A stretch of 55,618 nt of DNA from Caldibacillus thermoamylovorans. GTDB taxonomy: Bacteria > Bacillota > Bacilli > Bacillales > Caldibacillaceae. The stretch spans positions 1 to 55,618 of the forward strand of contig NZ_CCRF01000103.1 in assembly GCF_000751775.1 (NCBI RefSeq), written 5' to 3'. Position 1 is the stretch's first letter. Each line of letters opens with the position of its first letter. A program made the translations under genes and the position numbers. The notes below the pieces were generated by a model. It was not told the origin of the DNA and ran no database searches. It saw nothing but the letters and a program-made list of their open reading frames with translations. Shown piece after piece: positions 27,449 through 36,918 of this stretch.

Positions 27449-30400
27449 CTATGCTTCAACCGCTCTATCATCATCCTTTTTCTTTCTAAAGAATACAAAG
27501 TAAGATCCAACCCCCACAATAAAGGCACCTGCCCCGGCAAGAGATCCGATGAATAACGGTGTATTATTATATAAACGAACAAAGAAGTTTGTTGAAACTA
27601 AAATATCTCTAACTTCTTTTTTAATAACGTTGCCGGCCGCATCCACCGCTACAATTCGAACATCCTGCGGTGAATTCCCACTCGGTACTGTAAATGTATA
27701 GTTTCCTCCGTCTACTGTGTATTCAACTTCTTTATCATTTAAAAAGACCGAGGCTGAAGAAAGCACTAAATTATCGGTAATGGAGACGACTACAGGTTTG
27801 GTATCTACCGGATATTGCGTGTCATCTTCAATATTAATTGGGACAATTACCGGTGCTGTTTTATCAACACCAAATGAAATTTCCGCCGCCTTTTTTGCAT
27901 CAATATTTTCATTTACATTCCCGGCTGCATCTTCGGAATATAGGGCGACTGTATACTTCCCGTCACCACTGAAATTTTTTTTATCAATTACGTACGTATA
28001 CTGACTCCACTGATCATTACCCCCGGTTTCTGTAACCTTATAGTCCTTACCTTCAACTAAATCTTGCGGAACTCCATCTTTTGTCATCTTTACTTGGATA
28101 CTATCTTTATTTAAGTGGTCTACATTCGTTTCTGTTACAATTACATCCATTTCTTTCTGAACAAATTTTCCATTTAGATCCCGTAAAGATTCGTCAAATA
28201 CATATACGGATCCAAAACGATTTACTGAGAAAGTAATCGTTTCGGTTGTTTCATTTCCTGCCCGGTCTGTCAAGGTAGCTTTCAGTGTATAAATATCATC
28301 ATTTTCCTTCGTTCTTTCAAAATTATTAAAGGTAAATACTTGGCCATTCGGTATATCAGAAAAATTTCCGTTTAACTTAACGGTTTGTCGGTTTGCTCCT
28401 GTTAATTCAATTTTTACTGTTTTTGCGTCAAAATTTGTATCCGAATAAGTAACAATGGGAATAACATCACCATTATTGGCAGAGCGATCTTGAACACCTG
28501 TAATTGTTAATTCAGGAGCTGTTTGGTCAACAATGAATTCATCTACCTTATAATCAGCCATTACATTACCGGCCATATCGGTAAAATCAATGTCAAAACT
28601 ATACTTTCCATCCTGGGCATAATGAATGGTCGCTGTGTGAATATCTCCGTTCGTCCTCCATCCGCTTAAAGCAGGAAACGCAATGGAATTCCCATTATCT
28701 GTTGCCGTACCGGTAATCCGTATCCGACTTGGATCAAAATTATGTTCTTTAATGACTATAGTTGCCGTCCGATCTTGCTTAAAATAATTGCCGTTGGTAG
28801 CAGAGTTATTATTGTAGGAAACTTGAATTTCCGGTTTTGTCTGATCAATTGTAAAAGAATCTTGTTCAACTGCAGGGGCTTGATTACCCGCAAGATCTTT
28901 ATAACTAATATCAAATGTATAGTCCCCGTCAGCTGTATAATCAACGGTTGCAATATGCAAAGTTTGATCCGGGTTTTCGGGATTTGGTACAGTGCGCCAA
29001 CCGTTTAGCTTAGGAATCACTCCATCTGAATTTGCGATGACATACTCAACATCCTCGGGTTTAAAATTGCGCTCAGTTATTACAATGGTCGCTGTCCGTT
29101 TTGCATTATAAAATTTAGCATTTTCCGCATCCGGTCTATTGTTATCATACGAATATTGTATGGTAGGTGCTGTCTTATCAATACTGAAATGAATTTGTTC
29201 CTCGGAAGTGTTTCCTGCCCGATCCGTCATTTTTACTTGTAAAACTATATCATTACTATTGTTATTGACTGTAATAGTTTTCGTCATCTCCGTAACTATG
29301 TTATGATCGGTTTTTGTTTGCGTCCATCCTTCCGCGCTACTGCCGGCAGCATATGTCTTATCATTATTGATTTTAAGTGCGCCTGATTGATTGTTTTTCG
29401 TATCATATGGGGAGACGACCGACCATTCAATTTTTTCAATCCCGGAATACGTATCCGTTACGGTTAGATTAACATTAACTTGACCAGCATATAAATCCAA
29501 GTTTTTATTATCCTTGAACTTTGCTTCCGGTTTATCAATCTTGATGTGTTCTTCCAGTTTATGTTGTTGCTCAGTTTCAATGATCGTGCCTTTTGGTGTT
29601 GCAAACGCACTTTCGTTATTTACTTTGTCAATCGCCTTGGCAAAAATTTGCCCCTTAAAATTCTTTGGAGCAATAAAAGAAAATTCTCCATCTGTTTCAA
29701 CAGGCTCAATACTGCCAAGCTCAGACTCCGTTATTTGCGCTAATTGACCATCTTGTAACACTTTAAAATATTTTCCCTCCGCATAATCCTTTAAATAAAC
29801 GACTATTGATTTTACTCCACTCGTATATTGTTGCGGTTTGGTCAAATCGGAGGCATGAACGGTAACCCGTACTTGCTCTTTAAAGAAAAATCCATATTCC
29901 GTTAATTCCACATAGTTCTGGATATTCCCTGTTAATCCCTGTCCACCATCTGTCGAAAAAATAATATCATTGATTTCCGGAACTACTTCGTCTTTATATG
30001 TTATGATTTCCTTCGTACTTACGTTTCCTGCATTATCAACAGCCTCGATAACTACATGATATGATCCGTCTTGTTGCGGTTCATAATCGGCTGTATGAAG
30101 GCTTTCAATTACCGGGTTCAGTTGTTTTTCCGGATATTCGTGATAATGTTTTCTGATTGCTTCTTTCCCATTAATTCGAATAATTACTGAATTAATACCC
30201 GATTCTAAATCGTTATTATCTCCGGAAGTTTCATCACTTACAGTAAAGTTATAAGTAACATCACCGTTATACATGTATCCATCAACATGCGGGTCAACCG
30301 ATATGTTTACAACAGGTTTATTTTGTTCCACCATAATAATCCCGCTGTTATCCGCTTCAATATTTGAGTTCTTACTTGTTACCGGTACCGTTTGTTCATT

Positions 30401-32542
30401 GTTAACATTATCTTTAATGACGACCTTAAAAGAACCTGCAAATGCCTCCTCATCAAGAATAAATTCTGCCTGTGCAGTTCTCCCATCCATTTTAAAGCTT
30501 CCGGGAACTAACTCCGGAACAACAGAATCATCATCGGTTATCAGTTTTATCGATTGAACTCCGGAACCATCGTCCTGGGCTTGAACAGTTATTTTTACTT
30601 GTTTATTGAAGAAAGTACCAAAGGTTAAAAAGTTAAGAATCCTAGAAAGGGTATCGTCGTTTTCTTGCTCAAAGGTAACCGCCTTTTCCCCTTCAACAAG
30701 ATTTGGTGCTGTCTTATCAATTTTTACATTTATCACTGTTACTTTAGATATATTCCCTGCTTGATCCTCTGCCCAAATGGAATATTTTCCATTGTAATCG
30801 ATATCTGCTGTTTCAAAGGTATATTCCCCTGTTTCTTGATTATATGTTGCCAACTCACCGTTTCTTAAATCAGTTCCTTGACAATAATACACTTTTTCGA
30901 TATCGGTAGAATATGTAACCCCCTCAAAGGTTTGGGTTGGATTTTCAATATTACCTGAAACAGTTATCTTACCATTATGCCATTTTTCCTCATCTATTGT
31001 GGGTTTGCCTACAACCGGAGCTATTGTATCAAACAAAATAAGAATTTCATTATCTAATGGTACATTCTTTGGCCATTTTAGACCAAATTCTTTTACTTTG
31101 ATATCTTTGATGGTCTTCGGTTCATTAAAGTTATATTTTGTTCTCCACCATTTTTTATTAATCTTTATGCCGTCGTAGGGTTCAAGCGGAATAACCTCGG
31201 CTTCTGCTTCTTTAGAAAATACAAATACTTCTTTATCATCTTTAACATATGAATCTACTATTTTTCCCTTTTTCGGAAGGACTGACACGAATTCGGTCCA
31301 TGAACCCGTTAACGAGTCCATTTTTTGAAATTTAACTTTTACCACTTTATCCGAAGTTATATTTGATATGTTAAAAATAACATTTCCCTCTTCATCTTCA
31401 ATAAAATTAGGGTCATTACTTATATCCGTATATTGCGTCTCATTAATAGTTACAGATGCAACCCGGTAGTCAGCATCCGGTGTCATTGTCAAAATAGCCG
31501 TTCCACCATGCCGGACGATGCCTTTATCTAAGTGAGCCGTACCGTTTTCTGTTGGTTCTGCACGGACCGAGTATTCATTAATTGCAAAGAACACTTCTAC
31601 GGAGCAATCCTTTGTCACATTTCGAAATGTATATTGGTAACTGTTATCCGCTTGTTTTTTTAGATTTTCATCCCTTTCCAGATCAATTTCTGCACCATCA
31701 ATACGAACACCCGCCAAGTGATAACCGGCGGCAGGAACCATAAGAAAGGAAAAATCCGCTCCTTGCTGAACTTGTCTAACTTGCCCGCCATCGGAAATAA
31801 TATCGATATCTCCGTCTTTTACTTTCCCTTCTCCATTAACAGCGAAAGAAATGGTATGGGTTGTTACAGCAAATATAACCGTAATGGTAGTATCCTCTGT
31901 TATTTTTTCAATTCTTTTGGAAAATCTTTTTTTATCGGTTATTGTCTGGTTTTCGTCTCCAATTGTGACTGATTGAATATCATACCCGTCTTTTGCCGTA
32001 ATTGATACCTCAACCGGTTGTCCTGCTAATACAGATAATGTTCCGTTGTCTGTTAACTTAGTTCCATTTATGATGACTTCACCATTATTCTCGTTTGTAT
32101 CAACAGTAACGTCAAACTCTTGAGGAGAAACCTCTTTTTCGATAAAAGCTACTTCAATGGTTGTATTCGTCTTGATATTTTGGATGGTTTTTGTAAACTT
32201 ACTTTCATCGGTAATTTCTTGATTTTCACCGCCAATGGAGATAGATTGAATTTTATATCCATCATCCGGGGTAACATCTATATCTATCGATTCTCCCGCT
32301 GTAACCTCAAGTGTTTCACCGTCCTTATAGGGATTCCCATTCAATCTTACTTTCCCATAATCGTGATTTATTTCGACGGTCATTTGAACCCGGGCTTGTC
32401 CTTCTACATCCTGCAATGATTGTGCAGGTTCTGTCGTATTGGCAAATGTAATCACGCTGATTGGCATGTTACTAAAAACTAACATAATTGCCAGAATCAT
32501 TGATACGAAACGAATCGTCTTTGATCCTTTCTTTTTGTGCAT
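27449..32542 (-). CDS. Giant cell-surface protein with bacterial-repeat and Ig-like domains, membrane-anchored
   Basis: 1697 residues. An N-terminal signal sequence (basic KKKGSK, hydrophobic to about 35) is followed by four beta-rich repeats of about 80-90 residues (DGYKIQSISIGGENQ and DGYDIQSVTIGDENQ are two copies). A long series of Ig-like domains follows, marked by recurring IDKTAP-, DRAGN- and VDNAGN-type motifs. The C-terminus is a single helix (about 1660-1683) and a basic-acidic cytoplasmic tail, without an LPXTG signal. It should span wall and surface while tethered to the membrane. Start ATG follows GGGGGGAG. It lies in the operon with kinase, phosphatase and FHA genes. It might play the part that the large EsaA/YueB protein plays in other T7SSb, but shows no visible EsaA similarity. 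Confidence 0.85.
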   Translation of the reverse strand: MHKKKGSKTIRFVSMILAIMLVFSNMPISVITFANTTEPAQSLQDVEGQARVQMTVEINHDYGKVRLNGNPYKDGETLEVTAGESIDIDVTPDDGYKIQSISIGGENQEITDESKFTKTIQNIKTNTTIEVAFIEKEVSPQEFDVTVDTNENNGEVIINGTKLTDNGTLSVLAGQPVEVSITAKDGYDIQSVTIGDENQTITDKKRFSKRIEKITEDTTITVIFAVTTHTISFAVNGEGKVKDGDIDIISDGGQVRQVQQGADFSFLMVPAAGYHLAGVRIDGAEIDLERDENLKKQADNSYQYTFRNVTKDCSVEVFFAINEYSVRAEPTENGTAHLDKGIVRHGGTAILTMTPDADYRVASVTINETQYTDISNDPNFIEDEEGNVIFNISNITSDKVVKVKFQKMDSLTGSWTEFVSVLPKKGKIVDSYVKDDKEVFVFSKEAEAEVIPLEPYDGIKINKKWWRTKYNFNEPKTIKDIKVKEFGLKWPKNVPLDNEILILFDTIAPVVGKPTIDEEKWHNGKITVSGNIENPTQTFEGVTYSTDIEKVYYCQGTDLRNGELATYNQETGEYTFETADIDYNGKYSIWAEDQAGNISKVTVINVKIDKTAPNLVEGEKAVTFEQENDDTLSRILNFLTFGTFFNKQVKITVQAQDDGSGVQSIKLITDDDSVVPELVPGSFKMDGRTAQAEFILDEEAFAGSFKVVIKDNVNNEQTVPVTSKNSNIEADNSGIIMVEQNKPVVNISVDPHVDGYMYNGDVTYNFTVSDETSGDNNDLESGINSVIIRINGKEAIRKHYHEYPEKQLNPVIESLHTADYEPQQDGSYHVVIEAVDNAGNVSTKEIITYKDEVVPEINDIIFSTDGGQGLTGNIQNYVELTEYGFFFKEQVRVTVHASDLTKPQQYTSGVKSIVVYLKDYAEGKYFKVLQDGQLAQITESELGSIEPVETDGEFSFIAPKNFKGQIFAKAIDKVNNESAFATPKGTIIETEQQHKLEEHIKIDKPEAKFKDNKNLDLYAGQVNVNLTVTDTYSGIEKIEWSVVSPYDTKNNQSGALKINNDKTYAAGSSAEGWTQTKTDHNIVTEMTKTITVNNNSNDIVLQVKMTDRAGNTSEEQIHFSIDKTAPTIQYSYDNNRPDAENAKFYNAKRTATIVITERNFKPEDVEYVIANSDGVIPKLNGWRTVPNPENPDQTLHIATVDYTADGDYTFDISYKDLAGNQAPAVEQDSFTIDQTKPEIQVSYNNNSATNGNYFKQDRTATIVIKEHNFDPSRIRITGTATDNGNSIAFPALSGWRTNGDIHTATIHYAQDGKYSFDIDFTDMAGNVMADYKVDEFIVDQTAPELTITGVQDRSANNGDVIPIVTYSDTNFDAKTVKIELTGANRQTVKLNGNFSDIPNGQVFTFNNFERTKENDDIYTLKATLTDRAGNETTETITFSVNRFGSVYVFDESLRDLNGKFVQKEMDVIVTETNVDHLNKDSIQVKMTKDGVPQDLVEGKDYKVTETGGNDQWSQYTYVIDKKNFSGDGKYTVALYSEDAAGNVNENIDAKKAAEISFGVDKTAPVIVPINIEDDTQYPVDTKPVVVSITDNLVLSSASVFLNDKEVEYTVDGGNYTFTVPSGNSPQDVRIVAVDAAGNVIKKEVRDILVSTNFFVRLYNNTPLFIGSLAGAGAFIVGVGSYFVFFRKKKDDDRAVEA

Positions 32543-32601
32543 TTCTCTCCCCCCAAAAACACTTTATACTTATCTGCCAGATCTTCTAAAACTGAATTAT
32601 T

Positions 32602-33156
32602 TTAAATGGTCTCATCCGTATGGGTTACTTTCATATCTTTTATCATTTTAAAATCTTTAACTTGCTTAACTGTAGGCTCTTGATATGGCAATTCTTCTGT
32701 TTGGTCCAGAACTGTTGTTTCATCGGCGGCCACTGTTACATCCTCATCCAACACCTCAGTCCTGTCATCAAATAACAATTCAGTTTCTTCTGTTAACAGC
32801 ATTGTTTCTTGATAAGCTGTTGTCTCATCATTCAATACAACGGTAGCCAATGATGGATCTTCCGGTTGATTTACCATCGTCTCTCGGGTAAGTTTATCTG
32901 AGTTTTTAACAGGTTCCGTTAATTTCCCCCTTTCTATATTAAAAACATCCGGTTTGTACAGTTTTATACCTGTAGATGAATTCCGTTTGCGTAGTTCTTG
33001 AATTTGTTTTGCCGCTGTTCTGCCTGAAAGATCTCCAATAACTGCAGGTATTTTTAATTTAAAAAACATAATAATGGCAATGATAAAAAGTAAACCTGCC
33101 AGAGAATAACCTACAACAGAAACAATGAACCAATCTGTTGCATCGATGGAAATCAC
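32602..33156 (-). CDS. Membrane protein with many Thr-acidic motifs, candidate kinase substrate / FHA ligand
   Basis: 184 residues: a single N-terminal helix (about 10-33), a basic segment, then a disordered acidic tail. From about residue 90 the tail holds many Thr residues in similar settings: RETMV, DETTAYQETML, TEETELL, RTEVLDED, DETTVLDQTE and a final TDETI. The adjacent gene upstream encodes an intact Ser/Thr kinase (four-base overlap), and FHA domains that bind phosphothreonine are encoded in the same locus. I infer that it is a membrane scaffold phosphorylated by the kinase and read by the FHA proteins. No known family was recognised. Confidence 0.72.
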   Translation of the reverse strand: MISIDATDWFIVSVVGYSLAGLLFIIAIIMFFKLKIPAVIGDLSGRTAAKQIQELRKRNSSTGIKLYKPDVFNIERGKLTEPVKNSDKLTRETMVNQPEDPSLATVVLNDETTAYQETMLLTEETELLFDDRTEVLDEDVTVAADETTVLDQTEELPYQEPTVKQVKDFKMIKDMKVTHTDETI

Positions 33157-34850
33157 CCCCCTTGGTTCCTATATGCATTCGTGATAGACTTTTCAATTGT
33201 TTCAAAACGATTGATAATCTCATTTTTCATTGTTTCCGTTTTATCTGTTGTTGTGACAACATTTACCGTGCTCTTTTTCACGGTTTCAAAAACAGCACGA
33301 ATTTCTTTCTCTTTAACGCCATCTGCTTTAAATTTTCTCGCATAATTTTCAATTGCATTAGCTGCTAATTTATAAAGTTCCAGTTTTACAAGTTCGCTTT
33401 CGTCCGGATTTTCTTCAACTAATGTAAGCAAACTTTGAATATTTTCCCAGTAAGGCAAATATAATCCTTTATCGGAAGCTTCTTCAATTTGGGAGTTAAT
33501 TTCAGCGTTAAATTTACCAATATCCCGATAAATAATGGCCATCTCATAATAGTCTCTGTCAGCCGTGCCATATGTAACGGCATCTTCAAACCATTGTGTT
33601 GAACTTTTCATTCTTGTAATCTGGTTATCATTGTTTTCCGTCCTGCCATAATCATAGTAATACCAATATAATTTACCGATTTCGAAGGCAAGATCTGCAT
33701 ATTCAGTATCGTCTTCCGCTACATTTGTAAAATTAGTCGTCATCTTTTTCTTCAATTGTTCTTCTTCTTCAACCGTAAAAACCGTATCACTTTTAAAAAA
33801 TTCAATTAAGCCGAGATACGCATCATTGGCAGTTGGTTTAATATCAATCGCATTCAAATAATATTTTAGTTTTTCTTCGTTCTTCGTTGCTTTCTCAGCC
33901 CATTCGATATTATTGTTATAATCGTTGTTGTTTATTTGATTGTTCATAACCTGTCCAAATATCCCAATCCCAAGAGAAAAAATAGCTGCACCTACGACAA
34001 AACTAAAACGTCGCAGTTTCTTTTTTTGCTTTATTCGATATTCATCATCCGCTTCTTCATAATGATTCAGCGCATATAATAATTCCGCACAAGATTGATA
34101 ACGGTCATCCGGATTTAATTGAGTACACTTCTGAATAATTCTTTCTAAACCCCCTGATAAATTTGGGTTCCATTGACGGATTGGATATAACTCATAGGGA
34201 GGTTCACTCGGATTATGACCTGTTACTAAATGATACAAAGTTACGCCGAGACAATACACATCTGTTCTTGGATCGGTTTGACCTTGTCCGCCAAATTGTT
34301 CCGGTGCTGCATATCCTTTTGTACCTAAACTCACTGTATCTGCCAAATTTTTCTCTTTATATTCCCTGGCAATACCAAAATCAATTAATTTTATATTTCC
34401 ATCCGGTTTTAACATGACATTTGCCGGTTTCATATCTCGATAAATAATGGGCGGATTACAAGTATGTAAGTAGTCAAGAACTTCACAAAGTTGTTTCGCC
34501 CACTCAATAACGATTTCTTGGGGCTGTGCACCGTATTCTTCGATGATTTGACTAAGGGGCTCCCCTTCTATATAATCCATTATCACGTAAATAACGTTTC
34601 CGCTGTCTATAATATCCACGATCCGAGGAAGTGAGGGATGGTCCAGATTTTTTATCATATTGGCTTCCGCGATCGCGCTTTGAATCACCACTTCATTATG
34701 TTTATTTCTCGCCCTTTTTTGAATCTCTTTAACGGCCCACTGTTTGTTCAGTCGCTTATCCATCGCAAGGTAAACTTTGGACATGCCGCCTTGACCGATT
34801 AACTTTAAAATCTCATATTTTTCATCTATAACAGAACCTATCGCAACCAA
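33153..34850 (-). CDS. Transmembrane Ser/Thr protein kinase of the type VII locus
   Basis: 566 codons including a TTG start with a weak GGG ribosome site. Residues about 12-270 are a complete Hanks-type kinase: Gly loop GQGGMSKV (19-26), Lys in WAVKE (K41), YRDMKPANV (catalytic D139, HRD is YRD), DFG (157-159) and GTKGYAAPEQ. A basic stretch and one transmembrane helix (about 282-302) lead to a helical, TPR-like extracellular domain of about 260 residues; there are no PASTA repeats. This cytoplasmic kinase fold - helix - extracellular helical domain plan is that of EssB/YukC, whose kinase fold is inactive. It sits 14 bases after the PP2C gene. Substrate and EssB-like role are inferred. Confidence 0.88.
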   Translation of the reverse strand: MVAIGSVIDEKYEILKLIGQGGMSKVYLAMDKRLNKQWAVKEIQKRARNKHNEVVIQSAIAEANMIKNLDHPSLPRIVDIIDSGNVIYVIMDYIEGEPLSQIIEEYGAQPQEIVIEWAKQLCEVLDYLHTCNPPIIYRDMKPANVMLKPDGNIKLIDFGIAREYKEKNLADTVSLGTKGYAAPEQFGGQGQTDPRTDVYCLGVTLYHLVTGHNPSEPPYELYPIRQWNPNLSGGLERIIQKCTQLNPDDRYQSCAELLYALNHYEEADDEYRIKQKKKLRRFSFVVGAAIFSLGIGIFGQVMNNQINNNDYNNNIEWAEKATKNEEKLKYYLNAIDIKPTANDAYLGLIEFFKSDTVFTVEEEEQLKKKMTTNFTNVAEDDTEYADLAFEIGKLYWYYYDYGRTENNDNQITRMKSSTQWFEDAVTYGTADRDYYEMAIIYRDIGKFNAEINSQIEEASDKGLYLPYWENIQSLLTLVEENPDESELVKLELYKLAANAIENYARKFKADGVKEKEIRAVFETVKKSTVNVVTTTDKTETMKNEIINRFETIEKSITNAYRNQGG

Positions 34851-34864
34851 ACAATATCCCTACC

Positions 34865-35632
34865 TTACAAAATTTTGACAAGCAAAACGGTAATATTATC
34901 TGTTTCATTCCTCGTCTTATTTAGCTCAACTAATGCTTTTGCTCTTCGTTCCATTTCCGCTTCATCCGTTAGTACTTCCGGAGCGAACGCTTGATATATT
35001 TCCTGCTCCGTAACCATGTGACGAAAACCGTCTGAACATAGCATAAACAGCTCACCTGTACGAGGAACTCCTGATATAAATACCGGCTCTACCAGTCTTG
35101 ATGCTCCGATACACTGCAAAAGTACATGCCGTCTTGGATCTGTCTTTGCTTGTTCCGGTGTAATGATCCCCCATTTTATATCCCGAAAAATGAGTGTTTG
35201 GTCTTCCGTCATCTGTTCGATACCGTCATTAATGCGATATACCCGTGAATCGCCAACATGACCAATTAACAAGGCTTTTGTATCGATTAAGAGAAGTGCT
35301 GTTGCCGTTGTCCCAAGCTTGACCTGTTCTTTTCTCCCGTACTCAGCGATTCGGTGATTTTGTTCCCTAATCATCCGTTCCCAACGATATTGAATATCAC
35401 CCATATTTAACTGTTCAAGTTGTCCGGGGAGTTCCTTTTCAAACCAATCAGAAAAGGCATTTATCACACTGGCACTGGCAACCTCTCCTTTAGAAAGCCC
35501 CCCCATCCCATCACAAATAACGGCTAAAACAACTTTACCCAAGTACGTTTCCGCAACCTTTAATAAATAACTATCTTGGTTACTCTTTTTTCTGATTCCA
35601 ATATCCGTACATGCTGCTGTCAGTACTTCCAT
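34865..35632 (-). CDS. PP2C-type Ser/Thr phosphatase
   Basis: 255 residues, PPM family. Metal-binding and catalytic motifs are complete: RKKSNQDSYLL (about 13-23), CDGMGGLSKGE (about 39-49), GHVGDSRVYRI (about 125), LCSDGF (about 195) and the final ETDNITVLLV. Soluble and cytoplasmic. It lies between the FHA gene (17 bases upstream) and the kinase gene (14 bases downstream), so it should reverse phosphorylation by that kinase within the secretion system. Comparable trios occur in T6SS loci. Confidence 0.93.
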   Translation of the reverse strand: MEVLTAACTDIGIRKKSNQDSYLLKVAETYLGKVVLAVICDGMGGLSKGEVASASVINAFSDWFEKELPGQLEQLNMGDIQYRWERMIREQNHRIAEYGRKEQVKLGTTATALLLIDTKALLIGHVGDSRVYRINDGIEQMTEDQTLIFRDIKWGIITPEQAKTDPRRHVLLQCIGASRLVEPVFISGVPRTGELFMLCSDGFRHMVTEQEIYQAFAPEVLTDEAEMERRAKALVELNKTRNETDNITVLLVKIL

Positions 35633-35649
35633 TTCAGCATCATCCTTAC

Positions 35650-36882
35650 TTAGATATAAAATGTAAACTCTTCATTTGCCAGTTTTAGTTTTGTACCTGA
35701 GAAAATTTCAATCTCCTGATGAATAGGTATGACACGACCATCTACATATGTTTTATTTGTTGAATTATGATCCATGACAAAATATCGGCCGTTTTTTGTA
35801 ATAATATCGGCATGACTCCGACTGATGGCGCTATTATCGAATATAAAATAATCACAGTACTGACGTTCTTTTCCTATACGGAAGGAGGGTTTATCGATAT
35901 GAATCTTTTCCCCTGTTTTTTCTCGAATTAAATAAGGAAAACTTGGTTCTTCAAGCATGTCTGCCCCAAGCACCGTGGTTCCTTCCGTTGTTTCTCCTAA
36001 TACGGTTGTTTCACTGAAATTCTCGGTTTGAATACGATTTAATTCAGTTTTTTCCTCTTTCATAAGAGGTATCTGCCGAGTGCTATCATCCATGTATAAT
36101 GGTAAACCACAATTGCTACAAAACTTTGAGCTTTTCGGCAATAATTCCCCACATTTTGGACAAAAGACAGATACTTCTCTTCCGGACACTGAATGATTAC
36201 GATTCATTTCTAACGGATTATAAGCTATGTCTTTATGATGTTCATTTGATTTTTCAACTTTTACCCCGTGATTTAACTGATATGCTTGGTTTGTTGGCCC
36301 GGAAAAAACAGTCTTATTATTTTCTGCCGTTTTCCCCATCAATTCAAGAATCATTTTTTCAAATCTATTAATTGAAAACGGCGTACCACTTTTGAAATAT
36401 TGTATATATACTTTTATATAGTCCAGATTTTCATGTTGAGCAAAAACAACATGAAACGGCATCTCTTTAAAAAACTCTGACGGATAATGCGGGTGTTGAT
36501 TATTGACTATTGGCCAAAACAAGCAGGTAACTCTTTTTGTCCTTGGTTCGATAAATATATAGTCGAGATTTAACATTAAATTACTTGTATTCATTAAATT
36601 CTGTTCACATTCCTTCACAATTGTCACCAGATGATAGACAATACCTAAGAACATTTTCTTTGTCATAATGCTACTTAAGTATGTTTTTAATGGGATTAGT
36701 CCGGAAATTGTGCTTTTTAAAAGAATCGCCTTTTTCTTATGTTGAATACGAATGGGTAAAAGGTTTTCTGACACACCTCTTTCAATCGCATGTAATTCCC
36801 GTTCATTTATGACTTCGGGGTATACAATTTTATTTTCGACATACCATATGTTTTTCTTCTGTTCAATCGTTGTTTTTCCCAT
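35650..36882 (-). CDS. FHA-domain protein with zinc ribbon and N-terminal DUF6382-like domain
   Basis: 410 residues from the ATG at 36882, six bases after GGGAG; an upstream GTG overlaps that site. The N-terminal 190 residues look like DUF6382, a domain with faint likeness to the EssB pseudokinase (LMNTSNLMLNLDYIFIEP). A zinc ribbon CPKC...CSNC spans about 241-259. Then come two copies of the phospho-acceptor-like motif, ETTVLGE and GTTVLGA (about 292-307). A C-terminal FHA domain (328-405) follows, with FRIGKE, ISRSHA and STNKTYVDG, where NGT is NKT. The placement of Thr motifs next to an FHA recalls GarA/OdhI. Cytoplasmic; followed by the phosphatase and kinase genes. Confidence 0.85.
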   Translation of the reverse strand: MGKTTIEQKKNIWYVENKIVYPEVINERELHAIERGVSENLLPIRIQHKKKAILLKSTISGLIPLKTYLSSIMTKKMFLGIVYHLVTIVKECEQNLMNTSNLMLNLDYIFIEPRTKRVTCLFWPIVNNQHPHYPSEFFKEMPFHVVFAQHENLDYIKVYIQYFKSGTPFSINRFEKMILELMGKTAENNKTVFSGPTNQAYQLNHGVKVEKSNEHHKDIAYNPLEMNRNHSVSGREVSVFCPKCGELLPKSSKFCSNCGLPLYMDDSTRQIPLMKEEKTELNRIQTENFSETTVLGETTEGTTVLGADMLEEPSFPYLIREKTGEKIHIDKPSFRIGKERQYCDYFIFDNSAISRSHADIITKNGRYFVMDHNSTNKTYVDGRVIPIHQEIEIFSGTKLKLANEEFTFYI

Positions 36883-36918
36883 AACAATCTCCCGCACTTT
36901 AAATCTTACATATAATAC

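Noticed and set aside
28742-29008. Plus-strand frames opposite the giant surface protein and essC
   Set aside because: They have no ribosome sites, no family features and mirror the codon pattern of the long minus-strand genes.
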